A stretch of 64,000 nucleotides of DNA from Caulobacter sp. (GCA_016125585.1 WGLL01000005.1:62001-126000); one strand, 5' to 3'; numbered from the stretch's first letter, positions 34,472-43,471 are shown. Numbers and translations are program-made. Notes: a model not told the origin generated them from the letters alone.

Positions 34472-35101
34472 GTGGCTGATCCCACCTTCGAAACATCAGT
34501 CTTCATCAACTGCCCGTTCGATGAGGACTATGAGCCGATACTTCAAGCTATTCTTTTCGCCATTGTGTATCTGGGCTTTTATCCGAGGATTGCGCGGGAA
34601 CGGAACAACGCTGCGGAAAACAGGCTCGAGAAGATTCGGGAGCTGATTGAGGCCTCCAAGTTCTCCATCCACGATCTAAGCCGCTGTCAGGCGAGCAGAA
34701 AGGGCGAGGCCTATCGGCTTAACATGCCGTTTGAGCTCGGGATTGACTATGGTTGCCGTCAGTATTTTGGCGGTCGCCACGCCGACAAGAAAATCCTCAT
34801 TCTGGAGGAGCGGAAATACCGGTATCAGGCGGCGCTTTCGGATTTGGCGGGCTGCGATATCGATACCCATGGTGGTGACTTCCAGACTGCTGTCAGAAAA
34901 GTCCGCAACTGGCTCGTCACGGAAGCCGGAGCGCCTGCTGAGGGGGCAGGTAAGGTGCTGGGTAGATATGTCGATTTCCAAGGCTGGAATTATGATAAGC
35001 AACTCGCGGCCGGCTTCTCGGAAGACGACATCCAAGATTATCCCACCAAGGAACTTCTCGACGCGATGATCGAATGGGTCGCATTAGGGGGCCCTGCCTG
35101 A
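34472..35101 (+). CDS. Unassigned 209-aa protein, candidate nucleotide-binding or TIR-like fold
   Basis: GTG start 2 bp after the DUF2188 stop. Conserved-looking blocks: SVFINCPFDEDYEPIL near the N-terminus, LGFYPRIARE, KFSIHDLSRC, YRLNMPFELG, KKILILEERKYRY and SDLAGCDIDTH. I recognise this block pattern from hypothetical proteins of scattered bacteria but know no assigned function. The opening strand plus FD-x-x-Y and the alternating strand-helix pattern recall TIR or nucleoside 2-deoxyribosyltransferase folds. Codon use and GC are markedly lower than in the flanking genes, indicating transfer. Confidence 0.7.
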   Translation: MADPTFETSVFINCPFDEDYEPILQAILFAIVYLGFYPRIARERNNAAENRLEKIRELIEASKFSIHDLSRCQASRKGEAYRLNMPFELGIDYGCRQYFGGRHADKKILILEERKYRYQAALSDLAGCDIDTHGGDFQTAVRKVRNWLVTEAGAPAEGAGKVLGRYVDFQGWNYDKQLAAGFSEDDIQDYPTKELLDAMIEWVALGGPA

Positions 35102-35189
35102 CCGCGCAGGTTAAGGTGCGAGTTTAGGATATCCGCGCAGTATCTGACCAAGGCGCTGGCGTTATTCTTCGACCCGCCGGACGAGAGCC

Positions 35190-36407
35190 TCAGATCCGGC
35201 CGATGATCACCGAGGTGTTGATGCCGCCGAAGGCGAAGTTGTTGGAGGCGAAGAACTCGCTGTCCAGGTTGCGGCCGGCTCCGTCGATATAGTCGAGGGC
35301 GGCGCAGCGCGGGTCGGCTTCCTTGAAGTTGGCGATCGGGGCGACCCAGCCGCCGCGCAGCATCTCGATGCCCAGCCAGGCCTCGATGGCGCCGCAGGCC
35401 CCCAGGGTGTGGCCGAAGTGGCCCTTGAGGGTGTGGAACGGAACCTTGTCGCCGTAGACCTCGAAGCTGGCAGTGGCCTCGGAGGTGTCGCCGGCGACGG
35501 TGGCGGTGCCGTGACCGTTGATGAAGCTGAGATCCGAGGCCGAAAGCCCCGCGTCCTGCAGGGCCTGGCGCATGACCACGGCCTGAACCTCTCCGTCGGG
35601 GTGGGAGATGTGGGCGCCGTCGGCGTTGGTGGCGAAGCCTCTGATCTCGGCCAGGGGCGTGGCGCCGCGGGCCAGGGCGTGCTCCAGCTCTTCCAGCACC
35701 AGGAAGGCGGCGCCCTCGCCGGTGACCAGCCCGTCGCGGGACACGTCGAACGGCCGGCTGGCGGTCTCGTCGTTGATCTTGCTGGTGGCGTAGAGGCGGT
35801 CGAAGACCATGGCCATGGTCGGGCAAAGCTCCTCGGCCCCGCCGGCCAGCATGACGTCGGCCTTGCCGGCCTGGATGGCCTCGACGCTGTAGCCGATGCC
35901 CTGCGAGCCCGAGACACAGGCCGAGGAGGTGGTGATCACCCGGCCCTTGATGCCGAAATGGACGCTGACATTGACCGGGGCGGTATGGGCCATCATCCGG
36001 ATGTAGCTGGTGGCGTTCAGCTTGCCGGCCTTGCCGGTGACCATGAAGTTGCCGAAGTCGACGGTCGGCTCGGTGGAGCCATAGGACGAGCCGGCGGCCA
36101 CCCCCACGCGGCCGGTGGCCAGCACCGGATCATCCTTCAGACCGGCCATCTGCAGAGCGCGGTCGGCCGAATCGACCGCCATCACCGCCACCCGGCCCAT
36201 CGACCGCATGGCCTGCCGCGGGAAGTGGCCTTCATGGTGGAACCAGTCGGCGCCGCCGGCCGCCTTGATGCCCATGTCGGTCAGGCGTTCCCATTCCGGC
36301 ATATAGCGGATGCCGGTCTCGCCGGCGCGCATCCGCCCCTCGATCTCGGACCACTGCTGGCCCATCGAGGTGATGCCCGCCATTCCGGTCACCACGACAC
36401 GACGCAT
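35190..36407 (-). CDS. Beta-ketoacyl-ACP synthase (ApeR-like, FabF family)
   Basis: 405 aa condensing enzyme. The nucleophile Cys164 lies in TTSSACVSGSQG, and the two His are in INGHGTATVAGD and LKGHFGHTLGACGA, with the C-terminal FGGINTSVII loop. It is therefore a full catalytic KS that extends the polyene by two carbons using malonyl-ACP. Last gene of the right arm, starting with a 1-bp TAATG overlap with the ketoreductase. Its stop lies 88 bp from the end of the foreign cassette. Confidence 0.92.
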   Translation of the reverse strand: MRRVVVTGMAGITSMGQQWSEIEGRMRAGETGIRYMPEWERLTDMGIKAAGGADWFHHEGHFPRQAMRSMGRVAVMAVDSADRALQMAGLKDDPVLATGRVGVAAGSSYGSTEPTVDFGNFMVTGKAGKLNATSYIRMMAHTAPVNVSVHFGIKGRVITTSSACVSGSQGIGYSVEAIQAGKADVMLAGGAEELCPTMAMVFDRLYATSKINDETASRPFDVSRDGLVTGEGAAFLVLEELEHALARGATPLAEIRGFATNADGAHISHPDGEVQAVVMRQALQDAGLSASDLSFINGHGTATVAGDTSEATASFEVYGDKVPFHTLKGHFGHTLGACGAIEAWLGIEMLRGGWVAPIANFKEADPRCAALDYIDGAGRNLDSEFFASNNFAFGGINTSVIIGRI

Positions 36408-37147
36408 TACACCAATCCCCCGTTCACACCGATTACCTGCCGGGTGATGTAACCAGCTTCCCGGGAAAATAGAAATGCGATCAGACCGCTGACTTCGTCG
36501 ACCTCGCCGATCCGGCCCATCGGAATGGCCTGGATCACCTCGGGTCTCACCTCGCCGATCATGCCGGTGTCGATCAGGCCCGGCGCCACGGCGTTGACGC
36601 AGATCTTGCGGCTGGCCAGTTCCATCGCCAGGGCCTTCACCGCCCCGATGATACCGGCCTTGGCGGCGCTGTAGTTGACCTGGCCCCGGTTGCCCATCAC
36701 CCCGGAGACGCTCGACAGGGCGATGATCCTGCCGCCGTCGCGGCGGCGGATCATCGGCATCACCAGCGGATGCACGACGTTGTAGAAACCGTCGAGATTG
36801 GTTCGCAGCACCGCGTCCCAGTCCTCGCCGGAAATGGCGGGAAAGGCGTTGTCGCGGGTGATGCCGGCGCTGAGCAGCACGCCCCAGTAGGGGCCCTTCT
36901 CGGCCAGACGCGCCTCGAGCGCGGCGGTCGCGGCAGCGCGGTCGGACACATCAAAGCTGATCAGGTCCGCCTCCGAGCCGGCGGCGCGGATAGCCTCGGC
37001 GGTCGCCTCGGCGCCGGCGCGGTCTCCTCCGTAGTGAACGGTGACCGGATGGCCGGCCTCGCCGATGCGGATGGCGCTGGCGCGGCCGATGCCCTTGCTG
37101 GCGCCAGTGACCAGGACCGGCCGTTTGGCGTTCAACTCGCGGCTCAC
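36407..37147 (-). CDS. 3-ketoacyl-ACP reductase (ApeQ-like, FabG family)
   Basis: 246 aa from GTG 37147, which overlaps the dehydratase stop (GTGA). The NADPH loop is LVTGASKGIGRA, followed by LLSAGITRDN, the catalytic SSVSGVMGNRGQVNYSAAKAG (Ser, Tyr, Lys) and the C-terminal QVIGVNGGLV, which is typical of FabG. It reduces the 3-ketoacyl-ACP intermediate in each polyene cycle. Overlapping starts show tight translational coupling across the right arm. Confidence 0.92.
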   Translation of the reverse strand: MSRELNAKRPVLVTGASKGIGRASAIRIGEAGHPVTVHYGGDRAGAEATAEAIRAAGSEADLISFDVSDRAAATAALEARLAEKGPYWGVLLSAGITRDNAFPAISGEDWDAVLRTNLDGFYNVVHPLVMPMIRRRDGGRIIALSSVSGVMGNRGQVNYSAAKAGIIGAVKALAMELASRKICVNAVAPGLIDTGMIGEVRPEVIQAIPMGRIGEVDEVSGLIAFLFSREAGYITRQVIGVNGGLV

Positions 37148-37599
37148 GGCTGTACCCCTTTCAGATACTGGGTGATGTCGGCGGGCTGGAAGACATTGAC
37201 CACGGCGGTGGAGATTTCCGCGCCGGCGGCGTCGAGCAGGCGGCACTCGTAGCTGGCGGTTTCGCCCTCCAGCAGCTGCCGGCTCTCGATGGTCAGGGTC
37301 TCGCCGACCTGCAGCCAGTCGCGGCTGGCGGGGAATTTGCGACAGCCCAGCAGAAACCCGAGCGCCGCAGGCCGGTCCGACCGCCAGCGCTTGAGGCCGT
37401 CGGTGGCGCAGATCGACTGCGCCATCATCTCGAACCCGGCGTAGGTCGGCACGCCCTTGCCCGGCACCAGGAAGACATGGTCGGGGCCGATGGTGTGTTC
37501 GGCCCGGGTGATCTCGCCTTCCTCCGCGATGACGCGGTCCACCAACTGCATCGGGCGGCGGTGCGGCACCAGGCGGTCAATGGGCGGGTAGTCGGTCAT
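37144..37599 (-). CDS. 3-hydroxyacyl-ACP dehydratase (ApeP-like, hotdog fold)
   Basis: 151 aa, hotdog-fold protein of the FabA/FabZ superfamily. PPIDRLVPHRRPMQLVDRVI is the family N-terminus, and AGFEMMAQSICATDG aligns with the hotdog helix. The dehydratase of polyene cycles; with the ApeI-like domain fused to the ligase it would make a heterodimer, as reported for E. coli aryl-polyene enzymes. The active-site residues are not certain from one sequence. Confidence 0.83.
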   Translation of the reverse strand: MTDYPPIDRLVPHRRPMQLVDRVIAEEGEITRAEHTIGPDHVFLVPGKGVPTYAGFEMMAQSICATDGLKRWRSDRPAALGFLLGCRKFPASRDWLQVGETLTIESRQLLEGETASYECRLLDAAGAEISTAVVNVFQPADITQYLKGVQP

Positions 37600-37619
37600 G
37601 GCGTTATCCTGGGCCCGGC

Positions 37620-38807
37620 TCAGCTCTGGGACAGAATGACAGCGGCGTTGTTGCCGCCGAAAGCGTAGGAGGCGCTGAGGGTGTGGCGCAATCCCTGGAC
37701 CCGCTCGCCCGGCCCGGCCAGTCGCACCGGCGGCAGCTCGGGGTCGGCCTGGCCATCCCAGATGTGCGGCGGTAGGGCCCCGCTCTCCAGCGCCATCATG
37801 CAGAAGCTGGCTTGGACGGCGCCGGCGGCGCCGAGCGTGTGCCCGGTCAGGGGTTTGGTCGAGCTGCAGGGGGCGTCATCGCCGAACACGCGGTTGACGG
37901 CGCCGGCCTCCATGCGGTCGTTCAGCACCGTGCCGGTGCCGTGCAGATGGACATAGCCGATGTCCGCCGCCGACAGCCCGGCCATGGCCAGGGCCTTGCG
38001 CGCCGCGGTCTCGGCGCCCAGCCCGGTCGGATCGGGAGCGCTGATGTGGTGGGCGTCGCTGGTCTCGCCCCAGCCGGCCACGCGCACGGGCGCCTCATCG
38101 ACGGTCAGCAGGAACAGCCCCGCGCCCTCGCCGATGTTGATGCCCTTACGATTGACGCTGAAGGGGTTGGACAGCTCGCCCGACAGCGCCTCCAGGGCTC
38201 CGAAGCCGTTGACGGTCAACTCGCACAGGGTGTCGACCCCGCCGCACAGCACCGCGTCGCACAGGTCGGCCGCGATCAGCCGGGCCCCGGCCGCTATGGC
38301 CTTGGCCCCGGAGGTGCAGGCGGTGGACACCGAATAGGCCGGCCCGGCGGCTCCGGTGAGTTGCCTGGCCGCCGCCACCGGTTCGTTCAGTTCCTGGATG
38401 TCGAAGTGATAGCCGACGGGCCAGGGGCCGCCGGCCAGCCGCCCGCGCAGCGCTTGGGTGCTTTCCTCGACGCCGGAAGTGCTGGTGCCCAGCACGATCC
38501 CGACCCGCGCGGCGCCATAGCGCGATATCGCCTCGGCCACCGGGCCCTCAATTCCCTTCAGGGTGTGGGCCATCAGATGGTTGGTGCGGCTGCGGCCGAC
38601 CGGGTCGGTCAGCACCGTGGCCGGCAGATCGAACTCCAGGGCGCCGACCGGAACCTCGCGTCCGTCGGCCAGGCGCCACCGCCCTGAAACCGTCGGCGGC
38701 GCGGCGCTGAACAGGGCGGCGGCGACCGCATCCCGCGACCCGCCGAGGGCGCAGGCCACCGCATGGCTGTGAACATAGGCGCGACGGGGACCGGACCGGG
38801 GGTTCAC
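37620..38807 (-). CDS. Beta-ketoacyl-ACP synthase (ApeO-like)
   Basis: 395 aa KS with GTG start overlapping the upstream lipoprotein stop. The Cys164 nucleophile is in SVSTACTSGAKAI, with catalytic His in HLHGTGTVLND and TKPLTGHTLGAAGAV and the SASYAFGGNNAAVIL C-terminus. This is the second full KS of the cluster and may perform the initiating condensation or pair with the short KS-like protein of the left arm as a chain-length heterodimer. Confidence 0.91.
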   Translation of the reverse strand: MNPRSGPRRAYVHSHAVACALGGSRDAVAAALFSAAPPTVSGRWRLADGREVPVGALEFDLPATVLTDPVGRSRTNHLMAHTLKGIEGPVAEAISRYGAARVGIVLGTSTSGVEESTQALRGRLAGGPWPVGYHFDIQELNEPVAAARQLTGAAGPAYSVSTACTSGAKAIAAGARLIAADLCDAVLCGGVDTLCELTVNGFGALEALSGELSNPFSVNRKGINIGEGAGLFLLTVDEAPVRVAGWGETSDAHHISAPDPTGLGAETAARKALAMAGLSAADIGYVHLHGTGTVLNDRMEAGAVNRVFGDDAPCSSTKPLTGHTLGAAGAVQASFCMMALESGALPPHIWDGQADPELPPVRLAGPGERVQGLRHTLSASYAFGGNNAAVILSQS

Positions 38808-39400
38808 GGCGTCTCCCGGGTGACGATCGTCAGGCTGTAGTCGAAGTCATAGTTGGTCAGGGTGCGGCGCACGGACCCGTCGGCGTCCGCGACCGGCGGG
38901 GTGATCTCGACCACCAGTTCGCGGTCGTCGCGCACCAGCTTGCGGCGACCGTCGGGATAGTCCCAGACCGCCAGGCGACCGGCCAGGGCGGTTTCCAGGG
39001 CGGCCTTGGGCCAGTCGGCCATGACCATGTCGGCCAGAACGTTCTCGGCCCGGAAGCCGGGCGGGGTCGGCCCGTCGGCCCGGGTGACGACGCCGCCCGC
39101 TGTCCAGTCGATCTGGGCAACGCGGGGGCCGGCCGGGGCGGTGACGATCACGGTGACCCGGTCCGGGGACAGGCTGACCAGTGCGTCGAACGCGGCCTTG
39201 CGCGGGCCGTAGTTGGCGACGATCGACTGGGCCATCTCCCGTTCGCCGGGATAGCCGGGCGGGCGGGGCAGGCTCAGCCAGGTCTGGCCGCGCGCCACGG
39301 CGGCGACGCCGGCGGGCGGAGGCGGTCCCGGCGGCGCGGTCGCGCAGCCCGTAAGGGCCAGAGCGACCGTCAGGGCCGCAAGGATCGACACAAGCCTCAT
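38804..39400 (-). CDS. DUF3261-like outer-membrane lipoprotein of the cluster
   Basis: 198 aa with a lipoprotein signal peptide (LTVALALTGCA; lipobox LTGC), then a Pro-rich linker and a LolB-like beta-rich domain (QTWLSLPRPP, VIVTAPAGPRVAQIDW, ending YDFDYSLTIVTRETP). DUF3261 lipoproteins are common members of aryl-polyene clusters and may accept the product on the outer-membrane side. ATGA overlap with the halogenase-like gene upstream. Confidence 0.78.
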   Translation of the reverse strand: MRLVSILAALTVALALTGCATAPPGPPPPAGVAAVARGQTWLSLPRPPGYPGEREMAQSIVANYGPRKAAFDALVSLSPDRVTVIVTAPAGPRVAQIDWTAGGVVTRADGPTPPGFRAENVLADMVMADWPKAALETALAGRLAVWDYPDGRRKLVRDDRELVVEITPPVADADGSVRRTLTNYDFDYSLTIVTRETP

Positions 39401-40635
39401 TCCGAGGTGGCGGTCAGGAAATTGTCCACCGTCCTGAGGTACTTGACCGGGTTCTGCACGATCGGATTGGAGCGGTCCCAGGCGTAGCCGGCCAGGATCG
39501 AGGTCAGGTAGCGGGTGATGTCGTTGGCTTCGCGCGGCTTGTTGAAGATGATCCGCTGCAGGCTTTCGTCATACCAGGTGGCGACGCAGGCCCGGAAGGT
39601 CTCGATGCCGACGTAGAGCTCGTCGGAAAACTCCTTCTGCCAGTCGACGGTTTCGCCGTTCAGTTGGCGGTCGATCAGGCCGGTGGCCAGTTGGGCCGAC
39701 TTCAGGGCGATGGTCACTCCCGAGGAGAAGACCGGGTCGAGGAACTCGGCGGCGTTGCCGAGCAGGGCGTAGGAAGGCCCGAACAGGCTTTTGACGCTGC
39801 AGCTGTAGCCGCGGATGGTCCCCGGCGCGCGATAGGGCTCGGCGTTCTTGAGAATTTCGGCCATGCGGCTGGCGCGGCTGACCATGGCGTCCAGCCGCTC
39901 CTGTTCGGTGGCGCCGGCCGCCTCGATGACCTCCGGCGAACCGACCACGCCCATGGAGGTGATGCCGTCGGCCAGGGGGATCAGCCAGTACCAGACGTCC
40001 CGCTGTTCGGGGTGGATGGAGACCAGGATCTTGTTGCGGTCGAAATCGGGGTCGTCGATGTTGTCCCTGACCTGACAGAAGACGCCTTGCCGGGGCGGGA
40101 AGCTCGATGGCTCCTCGAGATCCAGCAGGCGGCTGAGGGTGCGGCCAAAGCCGCTGCCGTCGAGGCAGAACCGCGCCTCGATCACCCGCTCCTCGCCCGC
40201 CTCGTTGCGGACCGTCAGCCTCACGCCATCCTCGTCGCTCTCGAAGGCGGTGACCTCCTCGCCGTAGACCACCTTGGCGCCCATGTCGGCGGCGGCGTCG
40301 GCGAGGATCTTGTCGAACTTCGATCGCATCACCTGATAGGTGGTGCCCGGTCCCTCGGCGCTCTTGTCGGGGAAATAGATGTCCTTGTAGTCGTCGCCCA
40401 GCTGGAAGGCCGCGCCGTTCTTGAACTGGAAGCCGCCGGCTTCCACGGCGGGCAGCAGGCCGGCGTCGTCAAGGATGGCCACCGACTGGGCCAGCAGGCT
40501 CTCGCCGATCGAGAACCGCGGGAAGTGGGTCTTCTCGATGACCTCGACCGACCGGCCCTTCTGACGCAGGAAGGCGGCCGCCGCCGCGCCGGACGGACCG
40601 GCGCCGATAATCACGACATCAAGCTTCTCGGACAT
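39397..40635 (-). CDS. FAD-dependent halogenase-like oxidoreductase
   Basis: 412 aa from ATG 40635 (RBS GGAAGA). The FAD loop is GAGPSG (11-16). The halogenase-type motifs are present: WYWLIP (215-220; WxWxIP) and FLDPVFSSG (298-306; FxxPxxSxG). FSIGESLL (41-48) and Lys72 in GFQFKNGAAF sit where phenol/pyrrole-type flavin halogenases carry substrate-entry and catalytic Lys residues. Geranylgeranyl-reductase-like oxidoreductase is the alternative. In the cluster it would halogenate the aryl head group or a pathway intermediate, as in xanthomonadin or chloro-flexirubin synthesis. Confidence 0.8.
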   Translation of the reverse strand: MSEKLDVVIIGAGPSGAAAAAFLRQKGRSVEVIEKTHFPRFSIGESLLAQSVAILDDAGLLPAVEAGGFQFKNGAAFQLGDDYKDIYFPDKSAEGPGTTYQVMRSKFDKILADAAADMGAKVVYGEEVTAFESDEDGVRLTVRNEAGEERVIEARFCLDGSGFGRTLSRLLDLEEPSSFPPRQGVFCQVRDNIDDPDFDRNKILVSIHPEQRDVWYWLIPLADGITSMGVVGSPEVIEAAGATEQERLDAMVSRASRMAEILKNAEPYRAPGTIRGYSCSVKSLFGPSYALLGNAAEFLDPVFSSGVTIALKSAQLATGLIDRQLNGETVDWQKEFSDELYVGIETFRACVATWYDESLQRIIFNKPREANDITRYLTSILAGYAWDRSNPIVQNPVKYLRTVDNFLTATSE

Positions 40636-42877
40636 GTCGTCTTCCAAACCACGCAGCTACAAAGGAAAATCCGTAGGAGATGGCGAGGCCGGCCGCAACG
40701 GCTATGCCGAAGGCTCGCACAGGATAGGTCGAACTGAGGCTCAGAAGCCCCATCGAGAGGATCGCCGTCAGGGCGGTGATCAGGATCGGCAGACCGGCCA
40801 GGGGCGAGCGCTGTCCCAGGGCCGCCTCGTACCGCAGGATCGAGTAGTCGGCCCCGGTGCCGACCACGACAAAGGCCCCCATCATCGAAAAGAAGCTGAG
40901 CGGGGTGCCGAGCACCGAGGCGGCGATGATGCCGCCGACCACGCCCAGTCCCGGCGCCACAAGAATGCCAAGGGCCGTGGCCCGCCGGTAGATGAGCAGC
41001 AGCATGATCCCGACCGCGACGAAGGCGGCCAGGGCGGCCATGGCGGCCAGACGGCGGTAGTCGGCGAAGGCGCCGCTGTAGGCGTTGGCGGGATCGACAT
41101 AGGTCGCATCCCGCAGTCTGGCGGTGGCGGCGATCACCGCCGGGGCCGAGGCCTCGGGAACCGGCGCGATCAGATAATGGCGGTCGCCGCTGGTTCCGGC
41201 CAGGCCGGCGATCCAGCCGGGCAGGGGAACGCCTTCGGGGCGGGCGAAGGGCTGGAAGTCCGCCTCGGCCACGCCCAGCAGCGCGGCCCGTTCGGCGAGA
41301 TGGGGACCGATCAGCTCGTCCCGGATTCGCGTCTCGGTCCGGGCGCGGACGTCCGCCGGAGGATCGAAACGACCGGGGGCCAGGATGCCGGCGCGGGCCG
41401 GCGCCGGCAGGGCGGCCAGGACAGCGGTCTCGCGCGCCTTGGCGGCTTCGGCGGTCGGGCCCCAGCTGAGCAGGAAGTTGGGCGAGAAGCCGACGCCGGA
41501 AGCCTCCCGCACCGCCGCCTCCTCGGCGACCAGCACCGGCGAGCGCGGCTGGAATTTCCGGACATCGTCCAGGGTGGCGAAATGACCCAGGGTGAAGACC
41601 CCGCCGGCCACGAACAGCACCCCCACCACCGCCAGGGCCGGCCAGGTCCAGCGCAGGCGCTCGCGGCGGGCCTCGAGCCCGGCCCACAGCGCCGCCAGAC
41701 GCGCCTTGCGGCCCTCGGCCACGGCGCGATCGAACAGGGGAACCAGGGTGAAGGCGCAGGCCCAGGCCGAGATCAGCCCTCCGACGGCGAAGACCGCCAT
41801 CTGGCTGAAGATCGGCACGCCAAACAGCGCCAGACAGGAAAAGCCCATGGCCGAGGTGACCATGCAGACGGTCACCGGCCGGAAGATCATCGCCCGCCGC
41901 TCGGTCTGGTCGCCCCAATGGGTCAGCGGTCCGGTGGACAGGTAGTAGATGGCGTAGTCGGCGGTGACGCCGACAAAGGCCGAGCCAAACACGAAGGTCA
42001 GCATGTGCACGGTGGGAAACACCGCCAGCACCGCCGCCAGCGATCCCAGATAACCGGCGGCGACCACCAGCAGGGTGATCGGCAGGGCCCGGGGCCGCCG
42101 GAAGACCACCATCAACAGCAGGATGATGCCCAGGGTCGAGGCGACGCCGACGGTGGAGATGTCCTTCTTGGCGTGGCGGGCGCCATCCTCGGCGTGGAAG
42201 GCCGCTCCGGCCCGGGCCAGGGTCACCCCCTGATCCCGGTGAGCCTTCACCCAGCCGTCGACGACGTCGGTGAAGGTCTTCTGGGTATCCAGCCTGAAGG
42301 CCGAGCCGGTCAGCCGCCCGCTGATCAGGATCTCGCCGTCTCCGGCCATCGCTCCGCCAAACCCGCTGGCCGGCAGCAGGCAGCCGCTGAGCCGCAGGGT
42401 CAGCAGGAAGGGGTCGCGCTGCAGCATCTCGCCGCTCAGCGGCGCCACGGGTGAGAAGATCTGCACCAGGGACGACTGGACCACGCCCTCCGCCGCCGCG
42501 GCGTCGAAGTCATCCGGCGAGGGCTCGCAGCCCAGCTGGTTGCGGTTGGCGAACAGCCAGCGGGCGGTTTCCTCGCCATCGACGGCGGCGTCGACGAAGA
42601 CCCCGCTGTCCTTGAGGCGTTTCGACAGGTCGTCGGCGGCCGCCCGCGCCCCCTCGCCGTTCGGGGCCGAAACCAGCATCGCCACCCGGCTGGAGGCGGC
42701 GACGCCGGCCTGGACCATGGCTTCGCGCACCGGCGGGCGCAGCGCCTGGGCCGGCAACAGGCTCTGGATATCGGTATCCAGCGCCCCGCCGGACATCAGG
42801 CGAAAGGCGATATAGCCGGCGGCGAGGACGCAACCGACCAGATACAGACCCAGAAGTCCCAGACGCCCCCCTGTCAC
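40619..42877 (-). CDS. MMPL/RND-family exporter (ApeN-like)
   Basis: 752 aa from GTG 42877. Two repeats of one helix, a periplasmic domain and five helices are visible. First-half helices include TVGVASTLGIILLLMVVF and LVVAAGYLGSLAAVLAVF, and the FVGVTADYAIYYLS block carries the conserved Asp of helix 4. The second repeat ends VVVGTGADYSILRYEAA. It is the expected proton-driven inner-membrane exporter of polyene lipid. It overlaps the halogenase-like gene by 17 bp and follows the LolA-like gene by 6 bp. Confidence 0.9.
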   Translation of the reverse strand: MTGGRLGLLGLYLVGCVLAAGYIAFRLMSGGALDTDIQSLLPAQALRPPVREAMVQAGVAASSRVAMLVSAPNGEGARAAADDLSKRLKDSGVFVDAAVDGEETARWLFANRNQLGCEPSPDDFDAAAAEGVVQSSLVQIFSPVAPLSGEMLQRDPFLLTLRLSGCLLPASGFGGAMAGDGEILISGRLTGSAFRLDTQKTFTDVVDGWVKAHRDQGVTLARAGAAFHAEDGARHAKKDISTVGVASTLGIILLLMVVFRRPRALPITLLVVAAGYLGSLAAVLAVFPTVHMLTFVFGSAFVGVTADYAIYYLSTGPLTHWGDQTERRAMIFRPVTVCMVTSAMGFSCLALFGVPIFSQMAVFAVGGLISAWACAFTLVPLFDRAVAEGRKARLAALWAGLEARRERLRWTWPALAVVGVLFVAGGVFTLGHFATLDDVRKFQPRSPVLVAEEAAVREASGVGFSPNFLLSWGPTAEAAKARETAVLAALPAPARAGILAPGRFDPPADVRARTETRIRDELIGPHLAERAALLGVAEADFQPFARPEGVPLPGWIAGLAGTSGDRHYLIAPVPEASAPAVIAATARLRDATYVDPANAYSGAFADYRRLAAMAALAAFVAVGIMLLLIYRRATALGILVAPGLGVVGGIIAASVLGTPLSFFSMMGAFVVVGTGADYSILRYEAALGQRSPLAGLPILITALTAILSMGLLSLSSTYPVRAFGIAVAAGLAISYGFSFVAAWFGRRHVREA

Positions 42878-42883
42878 TCCTGG

Positions 42884-43471
42884 CTATCCCCCGCGCACAG
42901 CCGACATCTCGATGGCGATGCTGTCGCCATTGGCCTGGCTGATGTTGACCGCCTCGGCGCGATTGCAGCCGCTGATCTCGATGGTCGACAGGAACCGGCC
43001 CAGGCTGGCGTCCTTGGGCTTCAGCGCCAGTTTCCAGGGTGCCCCGGGGGCCGTCTGGCCGCCGCTGATCAGGTAGTAGCGCCGCAGGGCGCCGTAGTCG
43101 CCGGTGAGGATCTCGAACAGACCCGAGCTGCGCAGGAAGGGATCGGCCGAGGCTGGACCCACGGCCTGGGCCTTGCCGCCCTGCACCGACTGGGTGATGC
43201 GCCCGGGGGTGATGGTCAGGCGCACATCGACCGGCTTGATCACCCGCCAGTCGACACGGCCGGGGGTCACCTCGGCGATCCCGGTCGAGATCAGCGGCGT
43301 CTTCATGTTGGCCAGGCGCCGGGTCTGTTTGAAATCGAACTGACCGGTCTGGGCGCGCAGGGCGAAAGGATCGGCGCATTTGGCCAGGGCCGCGCCGGGC
43401 ATGCTCAGCCCGACGAGGCCGGCGGCAGCCAGGGCGAGAGCTTTTCGCGCAGGATCGGCGGGGATTCCCAA
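42884..43471 (-). CDS. LolA-like periplasmic carrier (ApeM-like)
   Basis: 195 aa with a signal peptide (ALALAAAGLVGLSMPGAALA). The core FDFKQTRRLANMKTPLIS, then VDWRVIKPVDVRLTITPG is the LolA-type beta-barrel start, and CADPFAL...SGCNRAEA supplies one cysteine at each end. It likely shuttles the aryl-polyene lipid across the periplasm. Its start overlaps the thioesterase gene by 67 bp in a different frame, so the signal peptide is encoded within the thioesterase C-terminus. Confidence 0.85.
   Translation of the reverse strand: MGIPADPARKALALAAAGLVGLSMPGAALAKCADPFALRAQTGQFDFKQTRRLANMKTPLISTGIAEVTPGRVDWRVIKPVDVRLTITPGRITQSVQGGKAQAVGPASADPFLRSSGLFEILTGDYGALRRYYLISGGQTAPGAPWKLALKPKDASLGRFLSTIEISGCNRAEAVNISQANGDSIAIEMSAVRGG

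Noticed and set aside
34245-35101. Insertion sequence or prophage between the polyene arms
   Set aside because: No transposase, integrase, att-like direct repeats or inverted ends could be found around the cassette; only composition supports transfer.
35038-35826. Long minus-strand frame overlapping the ketosynthase
   Set aside because: The translation is Arg/Gly/His-rich shadow coding; the ketosynthase frame carries all catalytic motifs.
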